Shown: positions 14,864 to 22,238 of the stretch, piece after piece
Layout of the letters: the number at the start of each line of letters is the position of its first letter
Numbering within the stretch: the stretch's first letter is position 1
Source: an uncultured Subdoligranulum sp.
Lineage (GTDB): Bacteria; Bacillota; Clostridia; Oscillospirales; Ruminococcaceae
Reading direction: 5' to 3'
NCBI GenBank assembly: GCA_904390925.1
Contig: CAJFMB010000007.1
Span: 1 to 55,209 of the forward strand
DNA: 55,209 nt
Notes under the pieces: generated by a model
Databases searched by the model: none
What the model was told of the DNA's origin: nothing
Seen by the model: only the letters and a program-made list of their open reading frames with translations
Program-made: the position numbers and the translations under genes

Positions 14864-14884
14864 CGCTGCACGTTGGGTGCAGCG
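14864..14884 (-). promoter_or_regulatory. 5' leader hairpin of the malic enzyme operon
   Basis: CGCTGCAC and GTGCAGCG form a perfect 8-bp stem with a 5-nt loop, just upstream of the ribosome site. Upstream a possible -10 (TATGAT or TAGAAT, about 14905-14917) is seen without a clear -35. Role unknown. Confidence 0.4.
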
Positions 14885-14942
14885 ACGGTATCAGGTCAGC
14901 TTTTGATTCTATCATACGCCAAACGGCGCAAAAAGTACAGGT

Positions 14943-16142
14943 TCAGCCCTGGGGTTCCAGCTCGGCATACTGCTGTTCCAGCTGAATGACGCAGAAGTGA
15001 TCCGGCCACTTTTCCCGGACGGCATCCCGCAGCGCATTCAGCAGGTCACGGCCGGTCTTGCTGCCCTTGGCAAAGTAGGCCGGCGGGACCGCCACATCAA
15101 AAATGACGTTGGTGTGGGTGTTGCCCGGCACAATGCGCAGATCGTGGATGTTGATCTCCGGATCAATGCCATGGGCGGTTTTCTCCACAAATTCCCGCAG
15201 TTCGGTCACATGGGGATCACTGGTCACCACCGGGTCAAAGTGAATGGTGACGATCAGCCCGTCGTTGGCGAAAAAGTCCTTTTCCATCTGGTCGATCTCG
15301 TCGTGCATGGCCATCACATCCCCCTCGGCGGGCATTTCCAGATGGAAGCTCACCAGCCGGTTGCCGGGGCCGTAGTCGTGGATCATCAGGTCGTGCATGC
15401 CCAGCACATCCGGGTAGGACTGGGCCTTTTTCTGGATGTGCTCCACCAGTTCCGGGTCAGGGGCGGCGCCCAGGATCGGGTCCAGGGTGTCCTTCACCAG
15501 GCCGAAGCCGCTGTACAGGATGAACAGCGCAACCGCCAGGCCCATGATGCCGTCCAGACGGTCAAAGTTGGTGAAATGGGCCACCAGGGAAGCCACCAGA
15601 ACCGCAGAGGTGGAGATCACATCGTTGCGGCTGTCGGCGGCGGTGGCGATCAGCGTGTCGGAGTGGATCAGGTTGCCCACCTTGCGGTTGAAGCCGCTCA
15701 TCCACAGCTTGACCAGGATGGAGGCTACCAGCACACAGGTAGACAGCCAGCTGAATTCCACCGGGGTGGGGGAGATGACCTTTGCCAGACTCTCCTTGCC
15801 CAGCTCGATGCCGATGACCAGAATCATCACCGACACGGCAAGCCCGGCCAGGTACTCATACCGGGCATGGCCGTAGGGATGTTCCTTGTCCGCCGGCTTG
15901 CCGCCCAGCCAGAATCCCACCAGACTGACAATGTTGGAGCTGGCGTCCGACAGGTTGTTGATGGCGTCGGCGGTGATGGAAACGCTGCCGAACAGCGTGC
16001 CGACGATGAACTTGCCCAGAAACAGAAAAACGTTGCACAGAATACCCACAATGCAGGCCAGATTGCCGCAGGCCGACCGCACGGCCTTGTCCGCGGTATT
16101 CTGCAGGTTTTTGATGAAGGTACGCAGCAGAAAATCAGTCAT
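14943..16142 (-). CDS. Cation diffusion facilitator (CDF) metal exporter
   Basis: A 399-residue CDF-family proton/metal antiporter. It has about six membrane helices, with SVSITADAINNLSDASSNIV in helix 2 and HPYGHARYEYLAGL after it. A second Asp motif, HSDTLIATAADSRNDVISTSAVL, is typical of helix 5. Two C-terminal cytoplasmic ferredoxin-like segments (about 215-290 and 295-390) contain HDYGPGNRLVSFHLEMP and NTHTNVIFDVAVP, so the tail is longer than in simple CDFs. The start at 16142 has GGGAG upstream. Zn2+, Fe2+ or Mn2+ are possible; the DtxR/MntR regulator in the window is a candidate controller but no operator is obvious. Confidence 0.9.
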   Translation of the reverse strand: MTDFLLRTFIKNLQNTADKAVRSACGNLACIVGILCNVFLFLGKFIVGTLFGSVSITADAINNLSDASSNIVSLVGFWLGGKPADKEHPYGHARYEYLAGLAVSVMILVIGIELGKESLAKVISPTPVEFSWLSTCVLVASILVKLWMSGFNRKVGNLIHSDTLIATAADSRNDVISTSAVLVASLVAHFTNFDRLDGIMGLAVALFILYSGFGLVKDTLDPILGAAPDPELVEHIQKKAQSYPDVLGMHDLMIHDYGPGNRLVSFHLEMPAEGDVMAMHDEIDQMEKDFFANDGLIVTIHFDPVVTSDPHVTELREFVEKTAHGIDPEINIHDLRIVPGNTHTNVIFDVAVPPAYFAKGSKTGRDLLNALRDAVREKWPDHFCVIQLEQQYAELEPQG

Positions 16143-16163
16143 TGAATATACAACTCCCTCGTA

Positions 16164-16187
16164 CCCGGTGCAGGGAAAGGCACCGGG
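16164..16187 (-). promoter_or_regulatory. Leader hairpin upstream of the CDF exporter
   Basis: CCCGGTGC and GCACCGGG form a perfect 8-bp stem with an 8-nt loop, about 20 nt before the CDF ATG and overlapping its likely 5' UTR. I do not recognise a metal riboswitch. Confidence 0.35.
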
Positions 16188-16280
16188 CCTCCTCTCCAAT
16201 GGATGCAATCCCAATCCATACAGTATATGCCCGCAGGGAAAGAGTTTGCCGCACTTTCCCTGTGGACAACGCACCAATAA

Positions 16281-16326
16281 AGTTTCCCGCCAGGTTCGGG
16301 CATCTGCCCTGACCCGGCGGGAAACT
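16281..16326 (-). terminator. Terminator-like hairpin after purA
   Basis: AGTTTCCCGCC and GGCGGGAAACT form an 11-bp stem with an inner GGGC/GCCC stem. On the minus strand TTATT follows. A second hairpin (about 16346-16366) lies between it and the purA stop. Confidence 0.6.
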
Positions 16327-16388
16327 CTGGTGTTCAGATAGCGGTATGCCGGCAGCACACCGGCATCCGACGCCCGCTGCGGCCGGAA

Positions 16389-17678
16389 TTACCGGACGAT
16401 GCAGGCCTCGCGCTCGGGGCCGACCGAGATGTACTTGATCTTGCAGCCCACAGCCTTCTCGATGTAGTTGACATAATCCTGGGCGGCCTGGGGCAGATCC
16501 TCGAACTTGCGCACAGCGGTGATGTCACAGTGCCAGCCGGGCAGCTTCTCCACCACCGGCTGGGCGTCGTCCAGCGTCTTGCCCATGGGGAAGACATCGG
16601 TGATGCTGCCGTCGCTGAGCTTGTAATGGGCCACCACGGGGATTTCCTCCATGTAGTCCAGCACGTCCAGCAGGGTCAGGGCCAGCTCGTCGCAGCCCTG
16701 GCACTGCACGCCGTAGCGGCTGGCCACCACGTCAAAGGGACCCACGCGGCGGGGACGGCCGGTGGCAGCGCCATACTCATGGCCATGCTCACGCAGGACA
16801 TCCTTATCCGCCTCGGTCATGGCCAGCTCGGCGGTGAAGGGACCCTCGCCCACGCAGGAGGAGTAAGCCTTCATGATGCCCACCGACAGGTCCAGCTTGC
16901 GGCCGGGGATGCCGGCGCCGATGGGGGCGTAGGCACCGATGGTGTTGGAGCTGGAGGTGTAGGGATAGATACCGAAGTCAATGTCACGCAGAGCACCCAG
17001 CTGGGCCTCGAACATGATCTTCTTGCCGGCATCGTCAGCCTTGGCCAGGAAGTCGCCCACATTGCAGATGTAGGGGGCGAACACCTCGGCGTAATGCTGG
17101 CACCAGGCCCACATCTCATCCACCGAGATAGGCTTCTGGCCGTAGATGCGCTCCATAATCAGGTTTTTGGACTCGACAATGGTATTCAGGCGCTTGCGCA
17201 CACCCTCATCCATGTGCAGCAGGTCGCCCATGCGCAGCGTCTTTTTCATGAACTTGTCGCCGTAGGTGTAGGCGATGCCGCGCTTGGTGGAGCCGAACTG
17301 GGCACCCGTCTTGGACAGGCGGGCCTCCTCCAGGCCATCCTCATCCACATGGAAGGGCATGGTGATGGTGGCGCGGTCGGAGATCTTCAGGTTGTCGGGG
17401 CTGATGGCAATGCCCTTTTCCCGCAGCTGAGCGATCTCCCCTTCCAGGTGGTGGGGGTCAATGACCATACCGCCGCCCATGACGCAGACGACTTCCGGGC
17501 GCAGAATGCCCGACGGGATCAGGTTCAGAACAAACTTGCCCCGCTCGTTTTTCACGGTGTGGCCGGCGTTGTCGCCGCCCTGGTAACGGGCCACAATGTC
17601 ATAATCCTGGCTGAGCAGGTCCACCATACGGCCCTTGCCCTCGTCGCCCCAGTTGATACCGGTGATTGCTGTCAACAT
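16389..17678 (-). CDS. purA: Adenylosuccinate synthetase
   Basis: A 429-residue enzyme, the standard bacterial length. It joins IMP and aspartate using GTP, the first committed step to AMP. Visible motifs are the N-terminal GTP loop GINWGDEGKGRMVDLL, QGGDNAGHTV, the signature region GSTKRGIAYTY and the C-terminal guanine-binding ISVGPEREACIV. It forms a single-gene unit with its own promoter, diverging from the trigger-factor-like lipoprotein gene. Confidence 0.97.
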   Translation of the reverse strand: MLTAITGINWGDEGKGRMVDLLSQDYDIVARYQGGDNAGHTVKNERGKFVLNLIPSGILRPEVVCVMGGGMVIDPHHLEGEIAQLREKGIAISPDNLKISDRATITMPFHVDEDGLEEARLSKTGAQFGSTKRGIAYTYGDKFMKKTLRMGDLLHMDEGVRKRLNTIVESKNLIMERIYGQKPISVDEMWAWCQHYAEVFAPYICNVGDFLAKADDAGKKIMFEAQLGALRDIDFGIYPYTSSSNTIGAYAPIGAGIPGRKLDLSVGIMKAYSSCVGEGPFTAELAMTEADKDVLREHGHEYGAATGRPRRVGPFDVVASRYGVQCQGCDELALTLLDVLDYMEEIPVVAHYKLSDGSITDVFPMGKTLDDAQPVVEKLPGWHCDITAVRKFEDLPQAAQDYVNYIEKAVGCKIKYISVGPEREACIVR

Positions 17679-17790
17679 GGTAATTCTACCTCTTTCAAAA
17701 GGTCAGGCGCGCAGCCTTTTCCGCGCGCCCTGCGCGGGATTCGCTGCTGCGTCGGCACGGCGCCGCTGGCGCGTGCCATACTACATACCC

Positions 17791-17819
17791 ATTATAACAA
17801 ATCCCGCATAAAAAACCAA
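17791..17819 (-). promoter_or_regulatory. Promoter of purA
   Basis: TTGGTT (17819-17814), 17 bp, TATAAT (17796-17791) on the minus strand. A GC-rich leader of about 105 nt follows. No purine riboswitch aptamer was recognised in it. Confidence 0.75.
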
Positions 17820-17894
17820 TACCTGCAAAAAAATCAGCATTTTGCGCAAAGGTGCTTCCGCGGACGATCGTCAGATTTGCCATCGTTTTGACAC

Positions 17895-17923
17895 TGTACA
17901 ATCGTCCCGGTGTGGTGTATAAT
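17895..17923 (+). promoter_or_regulatory. Promoter of the trigger-factor-like lipoprotein gene
   Basis: TGTACA (17895-17900), 17 bp, TATAAT (17918-17923). A better -35, TTGACA at 17888, is 24 bp away and so too far. Confidence 0.55.
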
Positions 17924-18003
17924 AGTAGCTATTGCAAAAAGTCCACGGTGCCGCATGGGTTATCGGAACGGCGCCGCTTGCTGACAAGACAAGGAGAAAC
18001 CGA

Positions 18004-19200
18004 ATGAAACGCAACATTACATTCCGTGCCGGCGCACTGACGCTGGCTTTGGCCATGGCAGCCGTTCTGGCCGGCTGCTCCCAGGAAGACAGCAGCGCTT
18101 CCACCGGCGAGACCGCGACGGGGGATACCGCTGCCGATCAGACTTCCACCAGCGAATCTGCCACCGATGAGACGGCAGATCCCTACGCCTACCTGGCAGA
18201 TTTCAGCTACAGCGATGCCTTTGATGAGAACGGCTATCTGACCGGAGTCACCGCGCTGGATTACGTCACCCTGCCGGATGACTACAATGCCATGACCCTG
18301 CCCGCCGGTACCGATGAGGTCACCGACGAGGATGTGGACAACTACATCGACCAGAACATCCTGTCCGGCTATGCCACCCAGGAGCAGGTCACCGACCGTG
18401 CCGCCGAGATGGGCGACAGCGTCAACATCGACTTTGTCGGCTCGGTGGATGGCGAGGAATTTGACGGCGGTTCCGCCCAGGGCTATGACATCACCCTGGG
18501 GTCCGGCAGCTTTATCGACGACTTTGAGGATCAGATTGCCGGCCATACCCCCGGCGAGACCTTTGATGTCAATGTCACCTTCCCCGACGATTACAACAAC
18601 GCCGACCTGGCGGGCAAGGATGCAGTCTTTGTCACCACCCTGAACTACATCAATGAGACGGTTCTGCCGGAACTCACCGATGAATGGGTCCAGGAAAACA
18701 TCAACCAGTATTTTGGCCTGAAAACGGTGGAAGACCTGCGGGAACATGTGCGCAGCCAGATGGTATTCAGCAGCATGAGCAATGCCGTGTACCAGCAGCT
18801 GATGGATAATTCCACCTTCCAGGAGGCACCCGCCGAGGTAACCAAATTCTTTGAGGATTGCTACCTCTACAGCGCATATACCTACGCCCAGAACTATGGC
18901 ATGACGCTGAATGATATGCTGTCCGCCATGGGATATGGCGATGCCTCTGAACTGCTGGAAACAGGTGCTTCCACGGTGGAAAGCATGGCCCGCCAGACGC
19001 TGCTGATGCAGGCTGTTGCCGAAAAGGAGGGTGTCGTCTGTGACGATGCCGCCCTGGCGGAAAACATCAATGATTATTTCAGCACCGCTACGCCGGAAAG
19101 CTATGTGGAAGGCTACGGCGAGAACTACGTCAAGACCAATGTCCTGCAGGACATGCTGATGCATCAGCTGGTGGACAACGCCACTGTGGCTGCCGAGTAA
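18004..19200 (+). CDS. Exported trigger-factor-like peptidyl-prolyl isomerase (lipoprotein)
   Basis: A 398-residue lipoprotein with lipobox LAGC (C25) and a Ser/Thr/Glu/Asp linker (about 27-60). An FKBP-type domain (about 135-220) includes GDSVNIDFVGSVDGEEFDGGSAQGYDITLGSGSFIDDFEDQIAGH. The C-terminal part (about 220-398) resembles the trigger factor chaperone region (LPELTDEWVQENINQYFGLKTVEDLREHV). The ribosome-binding N-terminal domain of cytoplasmic trigger factor is absent. Protein folding at the outer face of the membrane is therefore inferred. It has its own promoter and terminator. The start follows AAGGAG. Confidence 0.85.
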   Translation: MKRNITFRAGALTLALAMAAVLAGCSQEDSSASTGETATGDTAADQTSTSESATDETADPYAYLADFSYSDAFDENGYLTGVTALDYVTLPDDYNAMTLPAGTDEVTDEDVDNYIDQNILSGYATQEQVTDRAAEMGDSVNIDFVGSVDGEEFDGGSAQGYDITLGSGSFIDDFEDQIAGHTPGETFDVNVTFPDDYNNADLAGKDAVFVTTLNYINETVLPELTDEWVQENINQYFGLKTVEDLREHVRSQMVFSSMSNAVYQQLMDNSTFQEAPAEVTKFFEDCYLYSAYTYAQNYGMTLNDMLSAMGYGDASELLETGASTVESMARQTLLMQAVAEKEGVVCDDAALAENINDYFSTATPESYVEGYGENYVKTNVLQDMLMHQLVDNATVAAE

Positions 19201-19215
19201 CACCCAAATAAGACG

Positions 19216-19254
19216 ACCGGCGGTCGGGTATTCAAGCCCGGCCGCCGGTTTTTG
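19216..19254 (+). terminator. Terminator of the trigger-factor-like gene
   Basis: ACCGGCGGTCGGG pairs with CCCGGCCGCCGGT and is followed by TTTTG. Confidence 0.88.
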
Positions 19255-19260
19255 TCTGTG

Positions 19261-19313
19261 AAAAAGAGCCGCGCCGCCTGGCCGGAACCCAGGGGGAACC
19301 GACAGGCGGCGCG
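19261..19313 (-). terminator. Terminator of the DAHP synthase gene
   Basis: CGCGCCGCCTG (19270-19280) pairs with CAGGCGGCGCG (19303-19313). On the minus strand GGCTCTTTTT follows. Confidence 0.85.
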
Positions 19314-19337
19314 TAAAAAGGAAGGATAAGGGGAAAA

Positions 19338-20357
19338 TCAGTTCAGCTCCTTGCCGAAGAACTGAATCTCCGGCCGGAGGGTCTCCATCAGGGTGTCGAA
19401 CTGGTCGGGAGTCAGGCTCTGGGCGCCGTCGCTCTTGGCGTGGGCAGGGTCGTTGTGCACCTCGATCATCAGGCCGTCCGCCCCGGCGGCCACCGCCGCC
19501 GCAGCCAGGCTGGGCACCATGAAGGCAATGCCGGCCGCATGGCTGGGGTCGATGATCACCGGCAGGTGGGTCATCTTTTTCAGCATCGGCACAGCGGAAA
19601 TATCCAAAGTATTGCGCATGCTGTTTTCAAAGGTGCGGATGCCGCGCTCGCACAGCACCACGTTGGGGTTTCCGGCGGCCATGATGTACTCGGCGCTCAT
19701 CACCAGTTCCTCCAGCGTGGCGCAGAGGCCGCGCTTGAGCAGCACCGGAATGTTGGTGCGTCCCACCGCTTTGAGCAGCTCAAAATTCTGCATGTTGCGG
19801 GCGCCGATCTGGATCATGTCCACCTTTTCCCGCACAAACAGCGGAATGTGGACGCTGTCCATCAGCTCGGTGACAATGGGCTGTCCGGTGACCGCCCGGG
19901 CTTTGGACAGCAGCTCCAGCCCTTCCGCCCGCAGTCCCTGGAAGGAGTAGGGGCTGGTGCGGGGCTTGAAGGCGCCGCCGCGCAGAATCAAGGCACCCGC
20001 CTTCTGGACCCGTTTTGCCACCTCGGTGATCTGGGCCTGGCTCTCCACGCTGCAGGGACCCGCCATCACGGCAAAATGCCCGCCGCCGATGCGGACGCCG
20101 CCCACTTCCACCACCGTGTCATCGGGGTGAAATTTGCGGTTGGCCTTTTTGTAGGGCTCGGATACCCGGCGGCAGCTTTCCACAATGGGATTGGCCAGAA
20201 GCCAGCTTTCGCTCAGGGCTTTGGTGTCGCCGATCAGGCCAAGAATATGGGTGTCGCTGCCCTTGGAATCGTTGATCTGGAAGCCCATGGTCTCCAGTTC
20301 GCGGCAAAAGGCAGAAATCTTGTCTTCGGGGGCGTTCTGTTTCAGGATGACGATCAT
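19338..20357 (-). CDS. aroF: 3-deoxy-7-phosphoheptulonate (DAHP) synthase
   Basis: A 339-residue type I beta DAHP synthase, condensing PEP and erythrose 4-phosphate at the entry to aromatic amino-acid synthesis. An N-terminal ferredoxin-like regulatory domain (about 1-70, MIVILKQNAPEDKISAF) precedes the barrel. The barrel has VMAGPCSVES, LRGGAFKPRTSPYSFQGL, QIGARNMQNFELL, LLKRG, NVVLCERGIRTFE, IDPSHAAG and a terminal MIEVHNDPAHAKSDGAQSL segment carrying metal and substrate ligands. The ATG at 20357 follows AAGGAG. An inverted repeat in the promoter suggests repression, perhaps by an aromatic amino-acid-responsive regulator. Confidence 0.95.
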   Translation of the reverse strand: MIVILKQNAPEDKISAFCRELETMGFQINDSKGSDTHILGLIGDTKALSESWLLANPIVESCRRVSEPYKKANRKFHPDDTVVEVGGVRIGGGHFAVMAGPCSVESQAQITEVAKRVQKAGALILRGGAFKPRTSPYSFQGLRAEGLELLSKARAVTGQPIVTELMDSVHIPLFVREKVDMIQIGARNMQNFELLKAVGRTNIPVLLKRGLCATLEELVMSAEYIMAAGNPNVVLCERGIRTFENSMRNTLDISAVPMLKKMTHLPVIIDPSHAAGIAFMVPSLAAAAVAAGADGLMIEVHNDPAHAKSDGAQSLTPDQFDTLMETLRPEIQFFGKELN

Positions 20358-20408
20358 ACGGATACTCCTTATTATCAGTAAATGGAATGAATTTGAATCA
20401 GCATGCAC

Positions 20409-20437
20409 AGTTTAGCACTTTAACATGCTAAAGTCAA
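20409..20437 (-). promoter_or_regulatory. Promoter of the DAHP synthase gene
   Basis: TTGACT (20437-20432), 17 bp, TAAACT (20414-20409) on the minus strand. Confidence 0.75.
20411..20432. promoter_or_regulatory. Operator-like inverted repeat inside the aroF promoter
   Basis: TTTAGCA (20411-20417) and TGCTAAA (20426-20432) form a perfect 7-bp inverted repeat with an 8-bp spacer. It fills the space between the -35 and -10 boxes and overlaps both, the ideal place for a repressor. It is not CIRCE (TTAGCACTC-N9-GAGTGCTAA). Confidence 0.6.
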
Positions 20438-20489
20438 GCCTCCCGGACAAAAAACTTTTGCTCCCGGAAAGCCAAAGCGAAATCCTGCT

Positions 20490-20518
20490 TTGACAATGGC
20501 GGGACACCTCTCTATAAT
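20490..20518 (+). promoter_or_regulatory. Consensus promoter of ybaK-rsuA
   Basis: TTGACA (20490-20495), 17 bp, TATAAT (20513-20518): both boxes are perfect consensus. Confidence 0.9.
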
Positions 20519-20566
20519 AGGGGGCAGAACGGCGGGTTCAAACCGCCGGGGAAGGGAAGGTTTATC

Positions 20567-21058
20567 ATGGGCAAGGAAGCAAAAACCAATGCCATGCGTA
20601 TGCTGGAACGTGCCAAGGTCAACTATACGGCACATGAATATCCCCACGAGGAGGGCACCGCGGTGGACGGTGCCACCGTGGCACGCCTGACCGGGCAGAA
20701 TCCGGATCAGGTCTTCAAAACACTGGTCACCCAGGGGGCGGACCACAATTATTATGTGTTCGTGGTGCCGGTGGAGGCCGAGCTGGACCTGAAAAAGGCT
20801 GCCAAGGCTGCCGGTGTCAAGAGTGTCGCCATGATTCATGTGGCGGACATCAACAAGGTCACCGGCTACATCCGCGGCGGATGCAGCCCGGTGGGCATGA
20901 AAAAGCAGTACAAGACGGTGTACGATGCCAGCTGCCTGAGCCAACCCACCATGCTGGTGTCCGGCGGGCGGATCGGCACCCAGGTGGAGGTCGTCCCAGC
21001 GGACCTGATCCGGGTGACACGGGGCATCACGGCGGAAATCACCGCCGAACGCCCGTGA
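20567..21058 (+). CDS. ybaK: YbaK/EbsC-family aminoacyl-tRNA deacylase
   Basis: A 163-residue YbaK-domain protein, which clears Cys mischarged on tRNA-Pro by prolyl-tRNA synthetase (established for YbaK). Diagnostic segments are TNAMRMLERAKVNYTAHEYPHEEG, DQVFKTLV, the conserved lysine context and YIRGGCSPVGMKKQYKTVYDAS, ending with SGGRIGTQVEV. The ATG is preceded by GGGAAGG. The stop overlaps the start of the next gene by one base (TGATG), so it forms a two-gene translation-quality/rRNA-modification unit under a consensus promoter. Confidence 0.93.
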   Translation: MGKEAKTNAMRMLERAKVNYTAHEYPHEEGTAVDGATVARLTGQNPDQVFKTLVTQGADHNYYVFVVPVEAELDLKKAAKAAGVKSVAMIHVADINKVTGYIRGGCSPVGMKKQYKTVYDASCLSQPTMLVSGGRIGTQVEVVPADLIRVTRGITAEITAERP

Positions 21059-21780
21059 TGCGGCTGGACAAGTACCTGTCCCAGCGGCTGGGGCTTTCCC
21101 GCAGTGACAGCCGCCGGCTGATTGCCCGGGGCAGCGTGACGGTGAACGGTGCCGTCTGCAAAAAGGCGGATACCCAGCTGGAGGAAAACACGGCGGCGGT
21201 CTGTGTGGACGGCAGCCCGCTGGCGGGACAGTATCAGCAGTTTGTCTACCTGATGCTGAATAAACCGGAAGGGGTTGTCTCGGCCACCCGGGATGGCAGG
21301 GACACCACCGTCACCGATCTGGTGGCGGGGGACTATCCCCGGCGGCAGCTGTTCCCGGCGGGGCGGCTGGACAAGACCAGCACCGGCTTTGTGCTGCTGA
21401 CCGATGACGGCGGACTGGCCCACGACATTCTGGCCCCCGGCCGTCATGTGGAAAAGGAATATCTGGTCACACTGGACACCCCGCTGACGCCGGAAATGTC
21501 CGCCGGCTTTGCCGCGGGGGTCACGCTGGCCGACGGCCAGAAGCTGGCCCCCGCCCTGGCCGAACCGGCGGGACAGGACCCCTGCCTGGTGCGGGTGGTG
21601 CTGCGGCAGGGAGTCTACCACCAGATCAAGCGGATGTTCGGCGTCTATGATGCCGGCGTCAATGCCCTGCACCGCACCGCCATCGGCGGGGTGGCGCTGG
21701 ATGCGGCGCTGGCCCCCGGCGGCTACCGGGAACTGACCGCAGAGGAAGTGGAAACTCTGCGCGCCGCTGTGCGCAGATAA
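21058..21780 (+). CDS. RsuA/RluB-family rRNA pseudouridine synthase
   Basis: A 240-residue pseudouridine synthase. An S4 RNA-binding domain (1-60, MRLDKYLSQRLGLSRSDSRR) precedes the catalytic domain. That domain has LMLNKPEGVVSATRD, the catalytic aspartate motif PAGRLDKTSTGFVLLTDDG and VRVVLRQGVYHQIKRMFGVYDAGVNALHRTAIGG. The length and sequence suit the small-subunit RsuA (16S) type, although 23S-directed RluB/RluF types share most motifs. The start overlaps the ybaK stop. Confidence 0.92.
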   Translation: MRLDKYLSQRLGLSRSDSRRLIARGSVTVNGAVCKKADTQLEENTAAVCVDGSPLAGQYQQFVYLMLNKPEGVVSATRDGRDTTVTDLVAGDYPRRQLFPAGRLDKTSTGFVLLTDDGGLAHDILAPGRHVEKEYLVTLDTPLTPEMSAGFAAGVTLADGQKLAPALAEPAGQDPCLVRVVLRQGVYHQIKRMFGVYDAGVNALHRTAIGGVALDAALAPGGYRELTAEEVETLRAAVRR

Positions 21781-21806
21781 ACTGCCGGAAGGCAAAAAGC
21801 AGAAGC

Positions 21807-21845
21807 AAAAAATCCGTGTCAAATCACTTGACACGGATTTTTTGT
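21807..21845. terminator. Bidirectional terminator after rsuA-like gene
   Basis: AAATCCGTGTCAA (21810-21822) pairs with TTGACACGGATTT (21828-21840), a perfect 13-bp stem with T6 on the plus strand and a run of A upstream that becomes T on the minus strand. Confidence 0.9.
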
Positions 21846-21872
21846 TGCATCATTGCGGAAAATGGCAAGCCC

Positions 21873-22229
21873 TTACAGACCCAGGGCGGCGGCCCAGTCG
21901 GCCTCCCGGAAGCCCACCAGTACCTTGCCGGTTTCCAGAACCAGAATCGGCCGCTTGACCAGCATGCCGTCGCTGGCCAGCAGGGCAAACTGTTCCTCCT
22001 CCGACATGGCGGGCAGCTTGTCCTTCAGCGCCAGGCTGCGGTACAGCTGGCCGCTGGTGTTGAAAAACTTTTTCAGCGGCAGGCCGCTTTCCGCCTGCCA
22101 TTGGCGCAGTTCCTGCCCGGTGGGGCGCTCTTCCCTAATGCCACGGGCGGTGTAGCAGACGCCGCGGGCATCCAGAAACGCCTTTGCCTTTTTGCAGGTG
22201 CTGCAGCCGGGATACCAGACAAACAACAT
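21873..22229 (-). CDS. ArsC/Spx-family thioredoxin-fold protein
   Basis: A 118-residue protein of the arsenate-reductase (ArsC)/Spx family. It begins LFVWYPGCSTCKKAKAFLD with a CXXC at 9-12, and contains REERPTGQELRQW, KKFFNTSGQLYRSLALKDKLP and the terminal cis-Pro region LVKRPILVLETGKVLVGF. It may be a glutaredoxin-like reductase or an Spx/MgsR-type RNA polymerase-binding regulator; the RPI segment occurs in both. It begins only 9 nt after the amylosucrase gene and probably shares its transcript, though function appears unrelated. Confidence 0.85.
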   Translation of the reverse strand: MLFVWYPGCSTCKKAKAFLDARGVCYTARGIREERPTGQELRQWQAESGLPLKKFFNTSGQLYRSLALKDKLPAMSEEEQFALLASDGMLVKRPILVLETGKVLVGFREADWAAALGL

Positions 22230-22238
22230 GGGGATACC

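Noticed and set aside
16143-16388. Metal-sensing riboswitch upstream of the CDF exporter
   Set aside because: Hairpins are present but neither the NiCo nor the yybP-ykoY motif can be recognised. The larger one is better read as the purA terminator.
20409-20437. CIRCE/HrcA heat-shock operator at aroF
   Set aside because: Only TTAGCA/TGCTAA is shared; the C-T-C and G-A-G ends and the 9-bp spacer of CIRCE are missing.
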